Origin: Marinobacterium_D sp050908845
GTDB lineage: Bacteria; Pseudomonadota; Gammaproteobacteria; Pseudomonadales; Balneatricaceae
NCBI RefSeq assembly: GCF_050908845.1
Contig: NZ_CP194171.1
Location: 3,286,001 to 3,350,000, forward strand
Length of the DNA stretch: 64,000 bases
Reading direction: 5' to 3'
Shown one piece after another: positions 1 to 9,380 of the stretch. Position 1 is the stretch's first letter; each line of letters opens with the position of its first letter. Below the pieces are notes generated by a model, which was not told where the DNA came from, did no database searches, and saw nothing but the letters and a program-made list of their open reading frames with translations. A program made the position numbers and the translations under genes.

Positions 1-50
1 TGTCTGTTTAGTAACACAGTTAACCTGCAAACCACACAGAATTGATTGTT

Positions 51-848
51 ATGAACCTAGACGAGCTTCTGGTACAGGTCATCGAACCCTCAAGAGTACA
101 GCGCCACATTATCATCGATGCCCTGCGCCAATTAGGTATTGAGGACGTCGAAGCCTTCGATTCCGCTGCACCGGCACTTGCCAGGATGGAAAGAGTCAAG
201 CCCGACATCGTCATGTCATCGATGCACCTGCCCGATATGACCGGTACCGAACTGGTTACGCAGATGCGGCAACGACCGGATCTCGCTGAAATCACCTTTC
301 TGCTGGTATCCACCGAAACCCATTACCGCTACCTTGAGCCGGTGCGTCAGGCGGGGGCAATCGCCATTCTTCCCAAGCCGTTCAGCAGTAACGACCTGAT
401 GCGGGCGCTGCAGGGCACCATGCATTACATCAGCGACCGACAGCAGGAGGATGCAGATACCCTGTTCGAGGGTATGCAGGTGCTGCTGGTGGATGATAGC
501 GGCCTATCGCGCAAGTTTGTTCGCCAGATCCTGACCTCCGCCGGTATCGAAACCGTGGTCGAAGCCAAAGATGGTGCCGAAGCGCTGAAATACCTTGATG
601 AGCAGCTGTTTGACCTGGTGGTTTCAGACTACAACATGCCCAACATAGATGGCCTGGAGATGGTGGATCATATTCGCAACCACAGCTCCCAGCCCACCGT
701 GCCGGTGATGATGATCACCTCCGAACAGAACCAGAGCCGACTGGCCGCGATTCAGAGTGCCGGCGTGTCGGCACTCTGCTCAAAGCCCCTCTCCTACGAC
801 GTCATGAAACAGCTGATTCAGCAACTGGTCGCTGACCGCGACCTCTAA
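51..848 (+). CDS. Response regulator with two receiver domains, first one degenerate
   Basis: A 265-residue protein made only of two CheY-like receiver (REC) domains, about residues 6-125 and 140-262, with no output domain. REC2 keeps the acidic pair (VDD), the acceptor Asp in SDYNMP, the conserved Ser/Thr (MITS) and the Lys (SKP). REC1 has Glu in place of the acidic pair and Ser57 where the phospho-acceptor Asp belongs (SSMHLP), so it is probably not phosphorylated. ATG 51 is used; an in-frame TTG at 42 would add three residues. It converges on the chemoreceptor gene with 8 bp between stops, which suggests a chemotaxis or signalling link (inference). Confidence 0.85.
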   Translation: MNLDELLVQVIEPSRVQRHIIIDALRQLGIEDVEAFDSAAPALARMERVKPDIVMSSMHLPDMTGTELVTQMRQRPDLAEITFLLVSTETHYRYLEPVRQAGAIAILPKPFSSNDLMRALQGTMHYISDRQQEDADTLFEGMQVLLVDDSGLSRKFVRQILTSAGIETVVEAKDGAEALKYLDEQLFDLVVSDYNMPNIDGLEMVDHIRNHSSQPTVPVMMITSEQNQSRLAAIQSAGVSALCSKPLSYDVMKQLIQQLVADRDL

Positions 849-856
849 CTCAGCCG

Positions 857-2656
857 CTAGGCTTTTTCATCCAGCAGACACCGGGGATCGAAGCCCATGA
901 TCAGGGCACCCCAGTGTTTGCCGTTCAGATAAAGCGGTATTGAAAGGTCGTTAAGTACCTCGCCCGTATCGCGAACAAAGGTCTGCAGCAGAAACGGAGA
1001 CGTGTGGCTTGCGCGGCGCTTCTCGGCCCGGTTGCCGGCGAAAATCCGCATCTGCCGGCTCTTCAGGTTATCGACCTCGAAATCACCGGTCATGGGGTTG
1101 GAGACCTTGGAATGGTGTGCCGCTGCATAGCCCTTGGTATCCACCGCTATGGCGTAGATAAACTCCGGCCGATCCTTGATAAAGCTGTCGAACAGGGTGC
1201 GCATCACCGGCTCATAGGCCCGCGTATAACTGGTTTCGAACTTTTCCGGCTTCTGACCTTCGTTCAGCCGACGATACTGCTGATCGAACAGATTAAGTCC
1301 CCTGCCCTGCAGTTCAGTCAGGGCTTCTTCGGTACGCTGGGCCCAGAGTCGGCCGGTGAGCAACATATCCTCGAAACCACCAAAGCCGATGATGAAACGG
1401 GAGAGCAGCTCCTGCGTTTCCTCCGTGGACAGTTCAAGCTGGCGGGAAAACTCGCGTGACTCCTGCATCTCGCCCTTGATGCCGCTGGAGAGTTCGGTGA
1501 TCCGGGCCACATGCCCGTGGGACTCTTTATTGGTATAGGAGAGCTCGTCGATGGCGGCACTGATACCGGACAGCTGGGAGTTCACCACCTCGAAATCCTG
1601 CACCAGCTTCTGGAACTGGGTGCTGGTTTCACCGATAAACGCTTCGGTATTTTCGATGCCGGAGAGGATCTCCCGGGCGCTGCTGCGGGTATCGCCCACC
1701 AATCGTGCCATCTGACCGATATTGGCTTCGATCTCGGTGGTGGCATGACTGACTTTCTGCGACAGGCCGCGAACCTCATCCGCCACGACGGAAAAACCGC
1801 GTCCCGCCTCGCCGGCCCGTGCCGCCTCAATCGAGGCATTCAGCGCCAGCAGATTGGTCTGATCGGAGAAATCCTGCACCATGCCGAGGACCCGCGTGAT
1901 GTTCTCAGAGTTTTCTTTCAGCTGTTCCACCGTATCCTGGAAGTTGGCAACCAGGGAGCGCGTTTCCCCCACCTGTGACAGCACACGCTGCAGCTCGTCA
2001 TTGGAGCTACGCACCTCCTCCATGTTGGTACTGTTCTGCTCGTTGATGCGCAGCGTGGTTCCCGCTATCTCGTCGATCGCCTGGGTCGCCTCACTGGAAG
2101 ACTGGAACACCTGCTGCGCCTGCTGCTCCTGGGTCTCGGCCGAGTCGTGCGCTTCGAGCACGACTTTCTGCAGCCGGGTGGCACTCACCGCCACATTCAC
2201 CGAGCGCCTGCGGGTCTCGGCAATAATCCGCTTCAGGTTGTCGGAAAAGTCGTTATAGGCCCGCGCCATATCGGAGATTTCATCAAAGGTGTAAGCCGGC
2301 AGCGTGGCAGAGATATCACCGCCGCGATCCCTGATGCCATGCAAAACGTTGGTGATCTCTCTGACCGGCCGCAGGAACAGGTGCCGCATAAAGAAGATGG
2401 TACCGACGCCAGCGATCACCGCGAAAGCGACGGTCAGCAGCGCATCGAACGAGAACGCATTGAGTGCGTCGAGCAGCGGCGCCTGGGCAGCCATATCGGT
2501 TTCAAGGCCATTAAGCCCCTGGCGCAGCTCGGACAGGTAGTGAATCCCCAGCAATACCATTGCCAGGTGCGGCAGCAGCAGGAAAACCACGTTGCCGACG
2601 ATCTTGCGGGTCAATGAATTGAAAAACCGGCGTTCGACCGCCTTGTACAGTTCCAT
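857..2656 (-). CDS. Methyl-accepting chemotaxis protein with C-terminal sensor region
   Basis: A 599-residue chemoreceptor. Two N-terminal membrane segments (about 20-42 and 74-96) enclose only a short periplasmic loop. A HAMP region follows (about 97-150), then the long coiled signalling domain with the conserved hairpin tip (NLLALNASIEAARAGEAGRG). The domain order is unusual: about 160 residues (440-599) follow the signalling domain and look like a Cache/PAS-type sensor (FIYAIAVDTKGYAAAHH, then a second strand set ending GALIMGFDP). Sensing is therefore probably cytoplasmic (inference). No ligand can be read from the sequence. Confidence 0.88.
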   Translation of the reverse strand: MELYKAVERRFFNSLTRKIVGNVVFLLLPHLAMVLLGIHYLSELRQGLNGLETDMAAQAPLLDALNAFSFDALLTVAFAVIAGVGTIFFMRHLFLRPVREITNVLHGIRDRGGDISATLPAYTFDEISDMARAYNDFSDNLKRIIAETRRRSVNVAVSATRLQKVVLEAHDSAETQEQQAQQVFQSSSEATQAIDEIAGTTLRINEQNSTNMEEVRSSNDELQRVLSQVGETRSLVANFQDTVEQLKENSENITRVLGMVQDFSDQTNLLALNASIEAARAGEAGRGFSVVADEVRGLSQKVSHATTEIEANIGQMARLVGDTRSSAREILSGIENTEAFIGETSTQFQKLVQDFEVVNSQLSGISAAIDELSYTNKESHGHVARITELSSGIKGEMQESREFSRQLELSTEETQELLSRFIIGFGGFEDMLLTGRLWAQRTEEALTELQGRGLNLFDQQYRRLNEGQKPEKFETSYTRAYEPVMRTLFDSFIKDRPEFIYAIAVDTKGYAAAHHSKVSNPMTGDFEVDNLKSRQMRIFAGNRAEKRRASHTSPFLLQTFVRDTGEVLNDLSIPLYLNGKHWGALIMGFDPRCLLDEKA

Positions 2657-2775
2657 AGCCAGTTACGAACCTTTTATTTTTATAGTTTATTGATAAACAG
2701 ATACTTTTTAGAAAACTGTTTCAGGATGCATACTGCTTGTTTAACCATCCCGTCACAACTGGCCGAAAGTCGTAG

Positions 2776-3480
2776 TCACCATATCAGAAAGGGGTAAGCT
2801 TCCATCAGGCTGCGCCGATAGAGGCGGTAATCCGGGCAGCGCGCCGCTACCCGTCGCCAGAAAGCGGGGCCATGATTCATCTCGGCGAGATGGCAGAGCT
2901 CGTGAACCAGGATGTAGTCCTGCAGTTCCGGCTTGAGGTGCAGTATGCGCCAGTTGAGGGTGATCACGCGGTTGGTATCGCACTGCCCCCACTTGCGACG
3001 GTAGTTTTTCACCCTGACTTCGCGCGGCTCTAGTCCGATCTCGCGACCCAGTTCCCGGCAGCGCCGTGCCAGCTTCTCCTGCGCCTCGCGCACCAGCCAA
3101 CGCTGGAGCCGCTCGGCCACCGCCTCTTTTTCTGGCCTGCTAATGCGTGTCGACAACGTCACCTCGACCAGATCATCCCGGATTTCGACACCGGAGCTAG
3201 GCCCACGCTTCCATCTCAGTCGATACGCCTGACCCTGGAGAAAAAAGCGGCCGTCCATCTCGATCCTGATCGCGCGCTCCTCCAGCGCATCAGTCTGCTG
3301 CTGCAGCCGGGGCAGCACCCAGTCGGCCTTGCTGCGCACCCAGCTTTCTATCCAGCTTTCATCCGCCAGCGCCGGCACACGTACTTCGACGCGCCCCTTG
3401 TCGATCATCAGCGAAGCCGTTCGCCGTTTACGGCTGCGCACAACACGGTAATCAAATGGCAGGTTGGGTTCTCTATTCAC
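2776..3480 (-). CDS. YgjP/SprT-type M48-like metallopeptidase
   Basis: A 234-residue soluble protein of the YgjP (DUF45, WLM-related) family. The C-terminal zinc motif is HELCHLAEMNHGPAFW: HExxH plus the downstream conserved His. The family motif YRRKWGQC is also present. Substrates of this family are poorly known. Its start overlaps the stop of the upstream transglutaminase gene by 8 nt, making it the last gene of the moxR operon. The overlap suggests translational coupling but does not prove a shared function. Confidence 0.85.
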   Translation of the reverse strand: MNREPNLPFDYRVVRSRKRRTASLMIDKGRVEVRVPALADESWIESWVRSKADWVLPRLQQQTDALEERAIRIEMDGRFFLQGQAYRLRWKRGPSSGVEIRDDLVEVTLSTRISRPEKEAVAERLQRWLVREAQEKLARRCRELGREIGLEPREVRVKNYRRKWGQCDTNRVITLNWRILHLKPELQDYILVHELCHLAEMNHGPAFWRRVAARCPDYRLYRRSLMEAYPFLIW

Positions 3481-5470
3481 GTTCAGCTGGAGTCCTTATC
3501 TGTTTCAGCGCACGGTAACAGGCGCGGATAGCGGCAAGCAACGCCTTCCGGCTGCCGGTATTGCCGGCATAACGCATGGCTTCATCGCAGCGTGCCAGTG
3601 CGCGCAACTCACCAGCCATGGACGGGAAGGCGATCGACATCCGCTGCGAAAACGCCTGCAGGGTTTCTCTGGGCTCGCGACGATAACCCAGCCGCTCGAA
3701 GCGACTCAGCAGACGTGTCAACGAGCGTTCAAGCGGATCCTGACGGCGCAGCAGATTACCGCCCAGCTGACCCCAGGCCACAATCAACAACACCAGAGCT
3801 ACGGGAATGATCACCAGTAGCGCCATCTTGGTCATGCTCACTTTGCCCAGCAAGCTCTGCAGCAGATCCATCTGCCGCCCCTGGTAGTTCAACACCCAGC
3901 GCTGCCAGTTGAAGTTGAGCGCATCGATCTGACGGCGGATATCGACCAGCCAGCTATCCTGCCCAAAGCGTAACCGTGCCAGCGGCGTATCCGACAGAAA
4001 AGCGGGATCATTGGCAAACAGCTGGTCGGCCTGCTGGTTAACACGCTCCGGCGCGACGGCGGCAGTGGGGTCCACCCGGATCCACCCCTCGGTTTCCATC
4101 CAGTATTCGACCCAGGCGTGGGCGTCGTACTGGCGCACGGTCAGATAAGCCTCCTGCGCATTCCACTCACCACCCTGATAACCGGCGACAACCCGCGCAG
4201 GTACACCCACCGACCGCAGCAGGTAGGTCAGCGCACCGGCATAGTGCCCGCAAAAGCCCTGTTTTGAATCGAACAGGAAAGCATCAATCATCTCTCCCGA
4301 CAGGACCGGGGGCGTGAGGGTATAGCTGAATTCACGGTTGAACAGACCCAGAGCACGCTGCACAAATTGCTGCGGCTGCTGCCCGGTTTCCTGCCACCAC
4401 CCTTCGGCCAGTTCACGACTGCGCGGGTTCGGCACCTGTGCCGGCAACTGCAGGTATAGCTCCCGGTCATAGGCGTTCAATTCCGGCTGCAGCCGGTAAT
4501 CGAGCACCGAGGTCGCCCGATAACTGATCCGGCGATCCACCGGGCGGCTTCTGATCGGCGCATTCCCCTTGGTCAGCCGGGCACCGGAGGGCGCCGATAC
4601 CGGCTGATCCAGAGCAACCAGCCAGGGGTTGTTAGAAGCCTCGAAAATCACTTCATAAGAAAGCTCACGCCGCTGATCGAGCAGGGTCGCCTGTGACAAC
4701 CGGTACTGCTCCCTGAACGGAATCCGGCTCCAGGTACGGCCATCGAAATAGCTATACACCATCGAACGCCAGTAGCGCTGTTCCGGTGAGGGTACCTGAC
4801 CATCAAAACTGACCCGGAACGCCAGCTCGGCGGAACGGGTCAGCCGGGAGATATCACCGGGTGACATGGAATCCGACAAACCGGACCTGACGGCCTGCTG
4901 ATTCAGTGGCATGGACCAGAGCGGCCCGATGCGCGGAAACACGATGAACAGCACCAGCATGACAGGCAATGCAAAGCCGACCAGACGCAGCGAGCGTCTC
5001 AACGGCCGCAGCAGATCAGTGCGCAGCGGATCCTGGTAGCTGCTGTTCAGCGCGGCGATGATAAACACTACCGTCATCAGGGCATAAAGCGCCATCAGAA
5101 TGGACTGATGGAACAGGAAGCCTGCGCCGGTGAGGAAGAGTGCAACATACAGCAGAACCAGCGCATCACGCCGGTGATAGATCTCAATCAGCTTCAGCGC
5201 CAGGCCCGCTATCAGCAGCGCCACCGTCGCGCGCATGCCGGTTTCCCGCGTAAAGGTGACCATCAACCCGGCCGCGACCGCCAGTATCAGCGCCAGCTTC
5301 AGGCTCCAGTGGGGCAGCGGCCAGCGGCCGGTATAGATCATCAGCCGGATGCCCGGCGTCAGTATGCAGATCGCGATCAACCAGATCGGCATCCAGGTCA
5401 GGTGAGGACCGAGCGTGGCGAAAAAAGCCACCAGCTGCCAGATAACAGAAGCACGGCTTATCTGCTTCAT
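3473..5470 (-). CDS. TgpA-like membrane transglutaminase (DUF3488-transglutaminase-DUF4129)
   Basis: A 665-residue inner-membrane protein. Several N-terminal membrane segments (about 10-180) are followed by a periplasmic transglutaminase core with the full triad: Cys407 (GFCGHY), His451 (DAHAWVEYW) and Asp467 (RVDPTA). One more membrane segment lies near 548-570, then a cytoplasmic DUF4129-like tail. The architecture matches TgpA of Pseudomonas, which acts on an unidentified envelope substrate. The start overlaps the DUF58 stop by 4 nt. MoxR-DUF58-transglutaminase is a standard operon. Confidence 0.92.
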   Translation of the reverse strand: MKQISRASVIWQLVAFFATLGPHLTWMPIWLIAICILTPGIRLMIYTGRWPLPHWSLKLALILAVAAGLMVTFTRETGMRATVALLIAGLALKLIEIYHRRDALVLLYVALFLTGAGFLFHQSILMALYALMTVVFIIAALNSSYQDPLRTDLLRPLRRSLRLVGFALPVMLVLFIVFPRIGPLWSMPLNQQAVRSGLSDSMSPGDISRLTRSAELAFRVSFDGQVPSPEQRYWRSMVYSYFDGRTWSRIPFREQYRLSQATLLDQRRELSYEVIFEASNNPWLVALDQPVSAPSGARLTKGNAPIRSRPVDRRISYRATSVLDYRLQPELNAYDRELYLQLPAQVPNPRSRELAEGWWQETGQQPQQFVQRALGLFNREFSYTLTPPVLSGEMIDAFLFDSKQGFCGHYAGALTYLLRSVGVPARVVAGYQGGEWNAQEAYLTVRQYDAHAWVEYWMETEGWIRVDPTAAVAPERVNQQADQLFANDPAFLSDTPLARLRFGQDSWLVDIRRQIDALNFNWQRWVLNYQGRQMDLLQSLLGKVSMTKMALLVIIPVALVLLIVAWGQLGGNLLRRQDPLERSLTRLLSRFERLGYRREPRETLQAFSQRMSIAFPSMAGELRALARCDEAMRYAGNTGSRKALLAAIRACYRALKQIRTPAERE

Positions 5471-6450
5471 GCCTGGGGCTCCCGTCCATGCAGCGCCAGC
5501 GCCTTCAATACCCTCAGACGATGCGCTTCGCCAGTGGCCGGCGCTATCACCACCCCGGGCAGGCGCACCCCGAAGGGCTGCTCACGCTGGTGCAGCTCCA
5601 GCACCCAGTAGCAGATACCGGAGAGGCGTTCCTCGACGCCCACGTCGTGCCAGTGACCCCAGTCCAGCCAGACCTCTTCACTGGCAGAACCGGCATACTG
5701 CTTCAGATGCAGCCCCTGACCACGTGCATAGACCTTCCAGGCCACCTGATGCAGCGAGCCGCCCTTTTCATAACGTGCCAGACCCTGAAAATCCTCCGGC
5801 CCACGGGATTTTAATGCCGATACCTCGGCGCCCCCTTCCCCCTCACCCGGTGGCGGCGTACCGCAGGATACCGGGTAGGGATAAACCAGGGTTTTAAGAC
5901 CCGTATCGAGCCAGGTCCAGGCCCGGAACAGGCCCAGCGGAAAGCGGGTTTCAACCAGCAACGGCCCCGGATCCAGCCAACCACGCTCAGGCGCATTACA
6001 GGACAGTTCAACCTGGATCGAGCGTTCGTCGGTAAGATCGAGCATCAACGGTGTTCCGCCATCCCAACTCAGGCACAGCTGCTCGTAATCCCTGCGCGCT
6101 GCTGCCGTCAGCTGCAAGGTAAATCCCGCCTTCTCACCCCGGAAACAGGGACGTCCGGCCAACGCACTCACCTGCAGACCTGCAAGGTTGCCATAGGTAT
6201 GAATTATGGAGATGACAAACACGCCCGCCAGCAGGAAGGTCAATCCGTAGGACAGGTTGTTTTCATAGTTGATCGCCAGCAGAAGTAACAGCAGCAACAC
6301 AACGCCAAAGCCGACACCAGCCCCGGTGGGCAGAATATAGATGCGGTTCTGGGTCAGCGTGACGGTCCGGCTCTGCGGAAAACGCGCCACACTCCAGTTG
6401 CGAAGCCTGCGCGCCAGCGAAGATCCGCGCAGACGCTCAGCCCAGAACAT
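5467..6450 (-). CDS. DUF58 domain membrane protein
   Basis: A 327-residue protein with two N-terminal membrane segments (about 35-80) and a C-terminal DUF58 domain. The characteristic segment SRGPEDFQGLARYEKGG is followed by WKVYARG. DUF58 proteins are regular partners of MoxR AAA+ ATPases and are thought to assist assembly of envelope complexes; the biochemical role is not established. The start lies 14 nt inside the end of the moxR gene and the stop overlaps the transglutaminase start, so the three are almost certainly co-translated. Confidence 0.9.
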   Translation of the reverse strand: MFWAERLRGSSLARRLRNWSVARFPQSRTVTLTQNRIYILPTGAGVGFGVVLLLLLLLAINYENNLSYGLTFLLAGVFVISIIHTYGNLAGLQVSALAGRPCFRGEKAGFTLQLTAAARRDYEQLCLSWDGGTPLMLDLTDERSIQVELSCNAPERGWLDPGPLLVETRFPLGLFRAWTWLDTGLKTLVYPYPVSCGTPPPGEGEGGAEVSALKSRGPEDFQGLARYEKGGSLHQVAWKVYARGQGLHLKQYAGSASEEVWLDWGHWHDVGVEERLSGICYWVLELHQREQPFGVRLPGVVIAPATGEAHRLRVLKALALHGREPQA

Positions 6451-7369
6451 CGACCTGCGCCAGCAACTCGTTCACCAGACGGGTACCCGCATGGCTGCCG
6501 ATCTCTTCGGCGGGCCGGATACGGTGACCGATTACCGGTTCCAGCACCTGTTGAATATCCTCGGGCACCAGGTGACCGCGCCCTTCCAGCCAGGCCCAGG
6601 TTCGCGCACAGCGCAGCAGTGCCAGGGCGCCACGTGGAGACACCCCGTAACTGAACAGATCGGAGTCGCGGGTAAACTGCACCAGCCGCTGCAGATAGTC
6701 GATCACGCTGCTGGATGCATGGACCTTGCTGCAGCGCTGCTGCACATCAAGCAGATCGTTTGGGGTAAGACTGCGCGGCAAATCATTCAGTTTGACGCGC
6801 GTATCGCCACCGAGCAGCAGCTCACGCTCTACTTCCGGTGCGGGATAGCCCAACGAAATACGCATCAGAAAGCGGTCCAGCTGGGATTCGGGCAACGGGA
6901 AGGTACCGAACTGGGTTACCGGGTTCTGAGTTGCGATCACGAAAAACGGTTTGGGCAGACGGTAACTATGCCCATCCGCGGTGACCTGCCCCTCCTCCAT
7001 CGCCTCCAGCAGCGCACTCTGGGTTTTCGGCGTAGTGCGGTTGATCTCATCAGCCAGCAGCAGCTGACAGAAAACGGGACCCGCGTGGAAACGAAACTCG
7101 CCGTTGGACGGCTCAAAGACGGACACACCGATAATATCGGCTGGCAGCATATCGGAGGTGAACTGAACCCTCTGATCCTCGAGCCCCAGTACCCGGGCAA
7201 GCCCGTGCGCCAGAGTGGTCTTGCCCATGCCCGGCAGGTCTTCGATCAGCAGATGTCCCTGTGACAGGAGACAGGTCAACGCCAGCCGTATCTGTTGCTG
7301 CTTGCCCAGCAAAACCCTTTCCAGCGAACGGGACGCCTCTTCAACCCCCCTCAACAACGAATCTGCCAA
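6437..7369 (-). CDS. MoxR family AAA+ ATPase
   Basis: A 310-residue ATPase. Walker A is GMGKTT at residues 47-52 and Walker B is DEIN at 107-110. Sensor 1 (ATQNP) and the MoxR lid region with RGALALLR are also present. MoxR proteins are chaperone-like ATPases that mature partner complexes. This one heads an operon with DUF58 and TgpA-like genes. An upstream BatD-type partner is missing here; a BatD-like gene lies at 18461, transcribed separately. The length is normal for the family. Confidence 0.93.
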   Translation of the reverse strand: MADSLLRGVEEASRSLERVLLGKQQQIRLALTCLLSQGHLLIEDLPGMGKTTLAHGLARVLGLEDQRVQFTSDMLPADIIGVSVFEPSNGEFRFHAGPVFCQLLLADEINRTTPKTQSALLEAMEEGQVTADGHSYRLPKPFFVIATQNPVTQFGTFPLPESQLDRFLMRISLGYPAPEVERELLLGGDTRVKLNDLPRSLTPNDLLDVQQRCSKVHASSSVIDYLQRLVQFTRDSDLFSYGVSPRGALALLRCARTWAWLEGRGHLVPEDIQQVLEPVIGHRIRPAEEIGSHAGTRLVNELLAQVDVLG

Positions 7370-7497
7370 TCGACCTCCTTGTTACCTGTAAACAGTTACG
7401 AAAAACAGCTGCCCGGAATCATTGCCACTCGGCTTTTCCGCCCCACTTCGGCAGCTAAGCTGTTGAACCAGCGAGAATTCTGCAGCACTCGACCGGT

Positions 7498-8472
7498 TCA
7501 GGCAACTTTCGAATCACAGGCCAGAATACGTGCCGCGAGATCGTTGGCGCTGCGCCAGGCACCCTCCACGTCACCACCGCAGAGCCAGTCACCGCAGGCG
7601 CCGATACAGAGGTGCTCGTCCCACAACGAAAGCTCCTTGCCAAGCCCCACCGCCGCACGGGCATAGGCCCAGCGATGCGCCCGCAGAAACGAGGGATGCA
7701 GAGGCTCACCACAGACTTCACTCAGCGCGCCCAGCAGCTTGTCCGCGACCTGGTCAGGGCTCTCATCCCGGTGCGCACGACTCCACTCCTGTGACGCCTG
7801 AATGACCCAGTTTTCACCGTCCCTGCCTGGCTTGCTGCTGTCGCGAACCACCCGCTGCAGCAGCGGATGCTCACCCTGCAGCCAGTCCACGGCGGCAAGC
7901 CGGGCGGGACGATCAGGCAGCGAGATAAGCAGACTCCATACCGGGTGCACCTCTACCTCATCCGCACGCACCCGGAAACGCTGTACCGCATCCAAAAGCG
8001 GCGCCGCCTGTGGTGCAGGGGTAGCAACAACCACTGCATCGTAGTAGCCCAGCGGCTCCCCTTCGCTATCGCGTAGCAGCACACCGTCACGATCCGGCCA
8101 GACAACACCGACACGGGTATCCGTGGTCAGCTCGACACTTTCCGCCAGGGTTCGCGTCAGCGAGCTGGAGCGCGGAAACCCAACCCAGCCCTGCGGGGCA
8201 CTGCCAGCCTCAAGATTGAAATCGGCGCCCGCCGGTGACCACTCCCGGGCCCCCTGCGCTTTAAGCCAGGCTTCGAACTCTGCACAACCGGGCTCTATCA
8301 TCGCTGTTCCCAGATCCGCACTGCCTTCGGCCAGGCGCGTGGAAGCCAGACGCCCCCCTGTTCCTCTGCTCTTTTCAAATACCGTGACGGCTATCCCGGC
8401 CCCGGTCAGTAACTCTCCAAGGCGCATTCCTGCAATACCACTACCGATTATTGCGATTTGCTTAATATTCAT
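7498..8472 (-). CDS. FAD-dependent NAD(P)-binding amine-oxidase-like protein
   Basis: A 324-residue soluble flavoprotein. The N-terminal Rossmann fold carries GSGIAGMRLGELL (GxGxxG) and the second FAD motif (FEKSRGTGGRL). A late FAD-contacting segment is CIGACGDWLCGGDVEGAW. It resembles renalase-like and deoxyribodipyrimidine-linked amine oxidoreductases common in gammaproteobacteria; the substrate is unknown. It lies 32 bp downstream of the glutathione peroxidase gene on the same strand and may be co-transcribed with it. Confidence 0.82.
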   Translation of the reverse strand: MNIKQIAIIGSGIAGMRLGELLTGAGIAVTVFEKSRGTGGRLASTRLAEGSADLGTAMIEPGCAEFEAWLKAQGAREWSPAGADFNLEAGSAPQGWVGFPRSSSLTRTLAESVELTTDTRVGVVWPDRDGVLLRDSEGEPLGYYDAVVVATPAPQAAPLLDAVQRFRVRADEVEVHPVWSLLISLPDRPARLAAVDWLQGEHPLLQRVVRDSSKPGRDGENWVIQASQEWSRAHRDESPDQVADKLLGALSEVCGEPLHPSFLRAHRWAYARAAVGLGKELSLWDEHLCIGACGDWLCGGDVEGAWRSANDLAARILACDSKVA

Positions 8473-8504
8473 TCCCTATCCTTTTTATCGCTTGTCTCTA
8501 GTAA

Positions 8505-9068
8505 TTATTGTTCCACCGCCAGTGCCTGCTCGATCTGCTGCGTCAGGGTACGGCTTTCCGGCGAAGTCATGCTCGAGTACGTATCGATCACCTGCCCGTC
8601 CCGGCCGATCAGGTATTTATAGAAATTCCACTTCGGCGTTGTACCACTGGCGGCCACCAGGCTTTTCCAGAACGGATCGGCATCTGCTCCCCTGACGCGG
8701 CTTTTGGCAAACATCGGGAACTGAACCCCGTAGGTGGTGCGGCAGAAATTCTGGATCTGCTCCTCACTACCCGGCTCCTGGCCACCAAACTCGTTAGAGG
8801 GGAAACCCAGTACCGCAAAGCCCTGCTCCCGATAACGGGAATACAAGGCCTCAAGACCTTCATACTGCTTGGTGAACGCACATTTACTTGCGGTATTAAC
8901 GATCAGCAGCACCTGGCCACTGTATTCCGAGCAGAGATTGACGCGGGTATCTTCCGCCAGTTTGGGCAGATCAAAATCCAGCAGATTTGAGCAGTCTGCA
9001 CGGGCCAGGCTCGAGCCACCGCCAAACACGCCCAAAACCAATGTTAACCATGTCCACCGCTTCAGCAT
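8505..9068 (-). CDS. Exported glutathione peroxidase-like thiol peroxidase
   Basis: A 187-residue peroxidase of the glutathione peroxidase family, Cys type. The peroxidatic residue is Cys63 (NTASKCAF), Gln97 lies in NEFGGQEPG, and Trp is in KWNF. The N-terminus looks like a cleavable signal peptide ending ARA-D, so it probably acts in the periplasm on peroxides with a thiol reductant. ATG 9068 is preferred because GGAG lies about 9 nt upstream; an ATG at 9101 would add 11 charged residues in front of the signal peptide. Confidence 0.88.
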   Translation of the reverse strand: MLKRWTWLTLVLGVFGGGSSLARADCSNLLDFDLPKLAEDTRVNLCSEYSGQVLLIVNTASKCAFTKQYEGLEALYSRYREQGFAVLGFPSNEFGGQEPGSEEQIQNFCRTTYGVQFPMFAKSRVRGADADPFWKSLVAASGTTPKWNFYKYLIGRDGQVIDTYSSMTSPESRTLTQQIEQALAVEQ

Positions 9069-9380
9069 GGTAGTTCTCCGTTCCTTTCTTACTATTAACA
9101 TATCTCATAAAGACATTTTGTCTTAGCCCTGGTTTCACTTCCGTTGCAGCACTTGTCTCTTTACGCCATCCACCCCGGCTTCGATCACCGCTTCTGTTGC
9201 ACTGTACCGGACAGGTCGTTAGCATGGGCGGTTCGATTTAAAGCCCATACCGGGAGCACTGCATAACCACTCAGTCACCCCCCGCGTTCAATGTCCAGGC
9301 CAGTGAATAACTGGTGTCGCGGCATCGCTCCAGCAGGTTGTCTGTGCGGTAACGCACTAAAGAAAGACAGGAGAAACAAA
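9069..9380. other. Intergenic region between gpx-like gene and slyD
   Basis: A 312-bp divergent control region with no convincing gene. It holds a short inverted repeat, AAGACA-ttt-TGTCTT, at 9110-9124, about 42 bp upstream of the peroxidase start, which could be an operator. No clear promoter boxes are evident for slyD beyond its AGGAG ribosome site. Confidence 0.4.
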
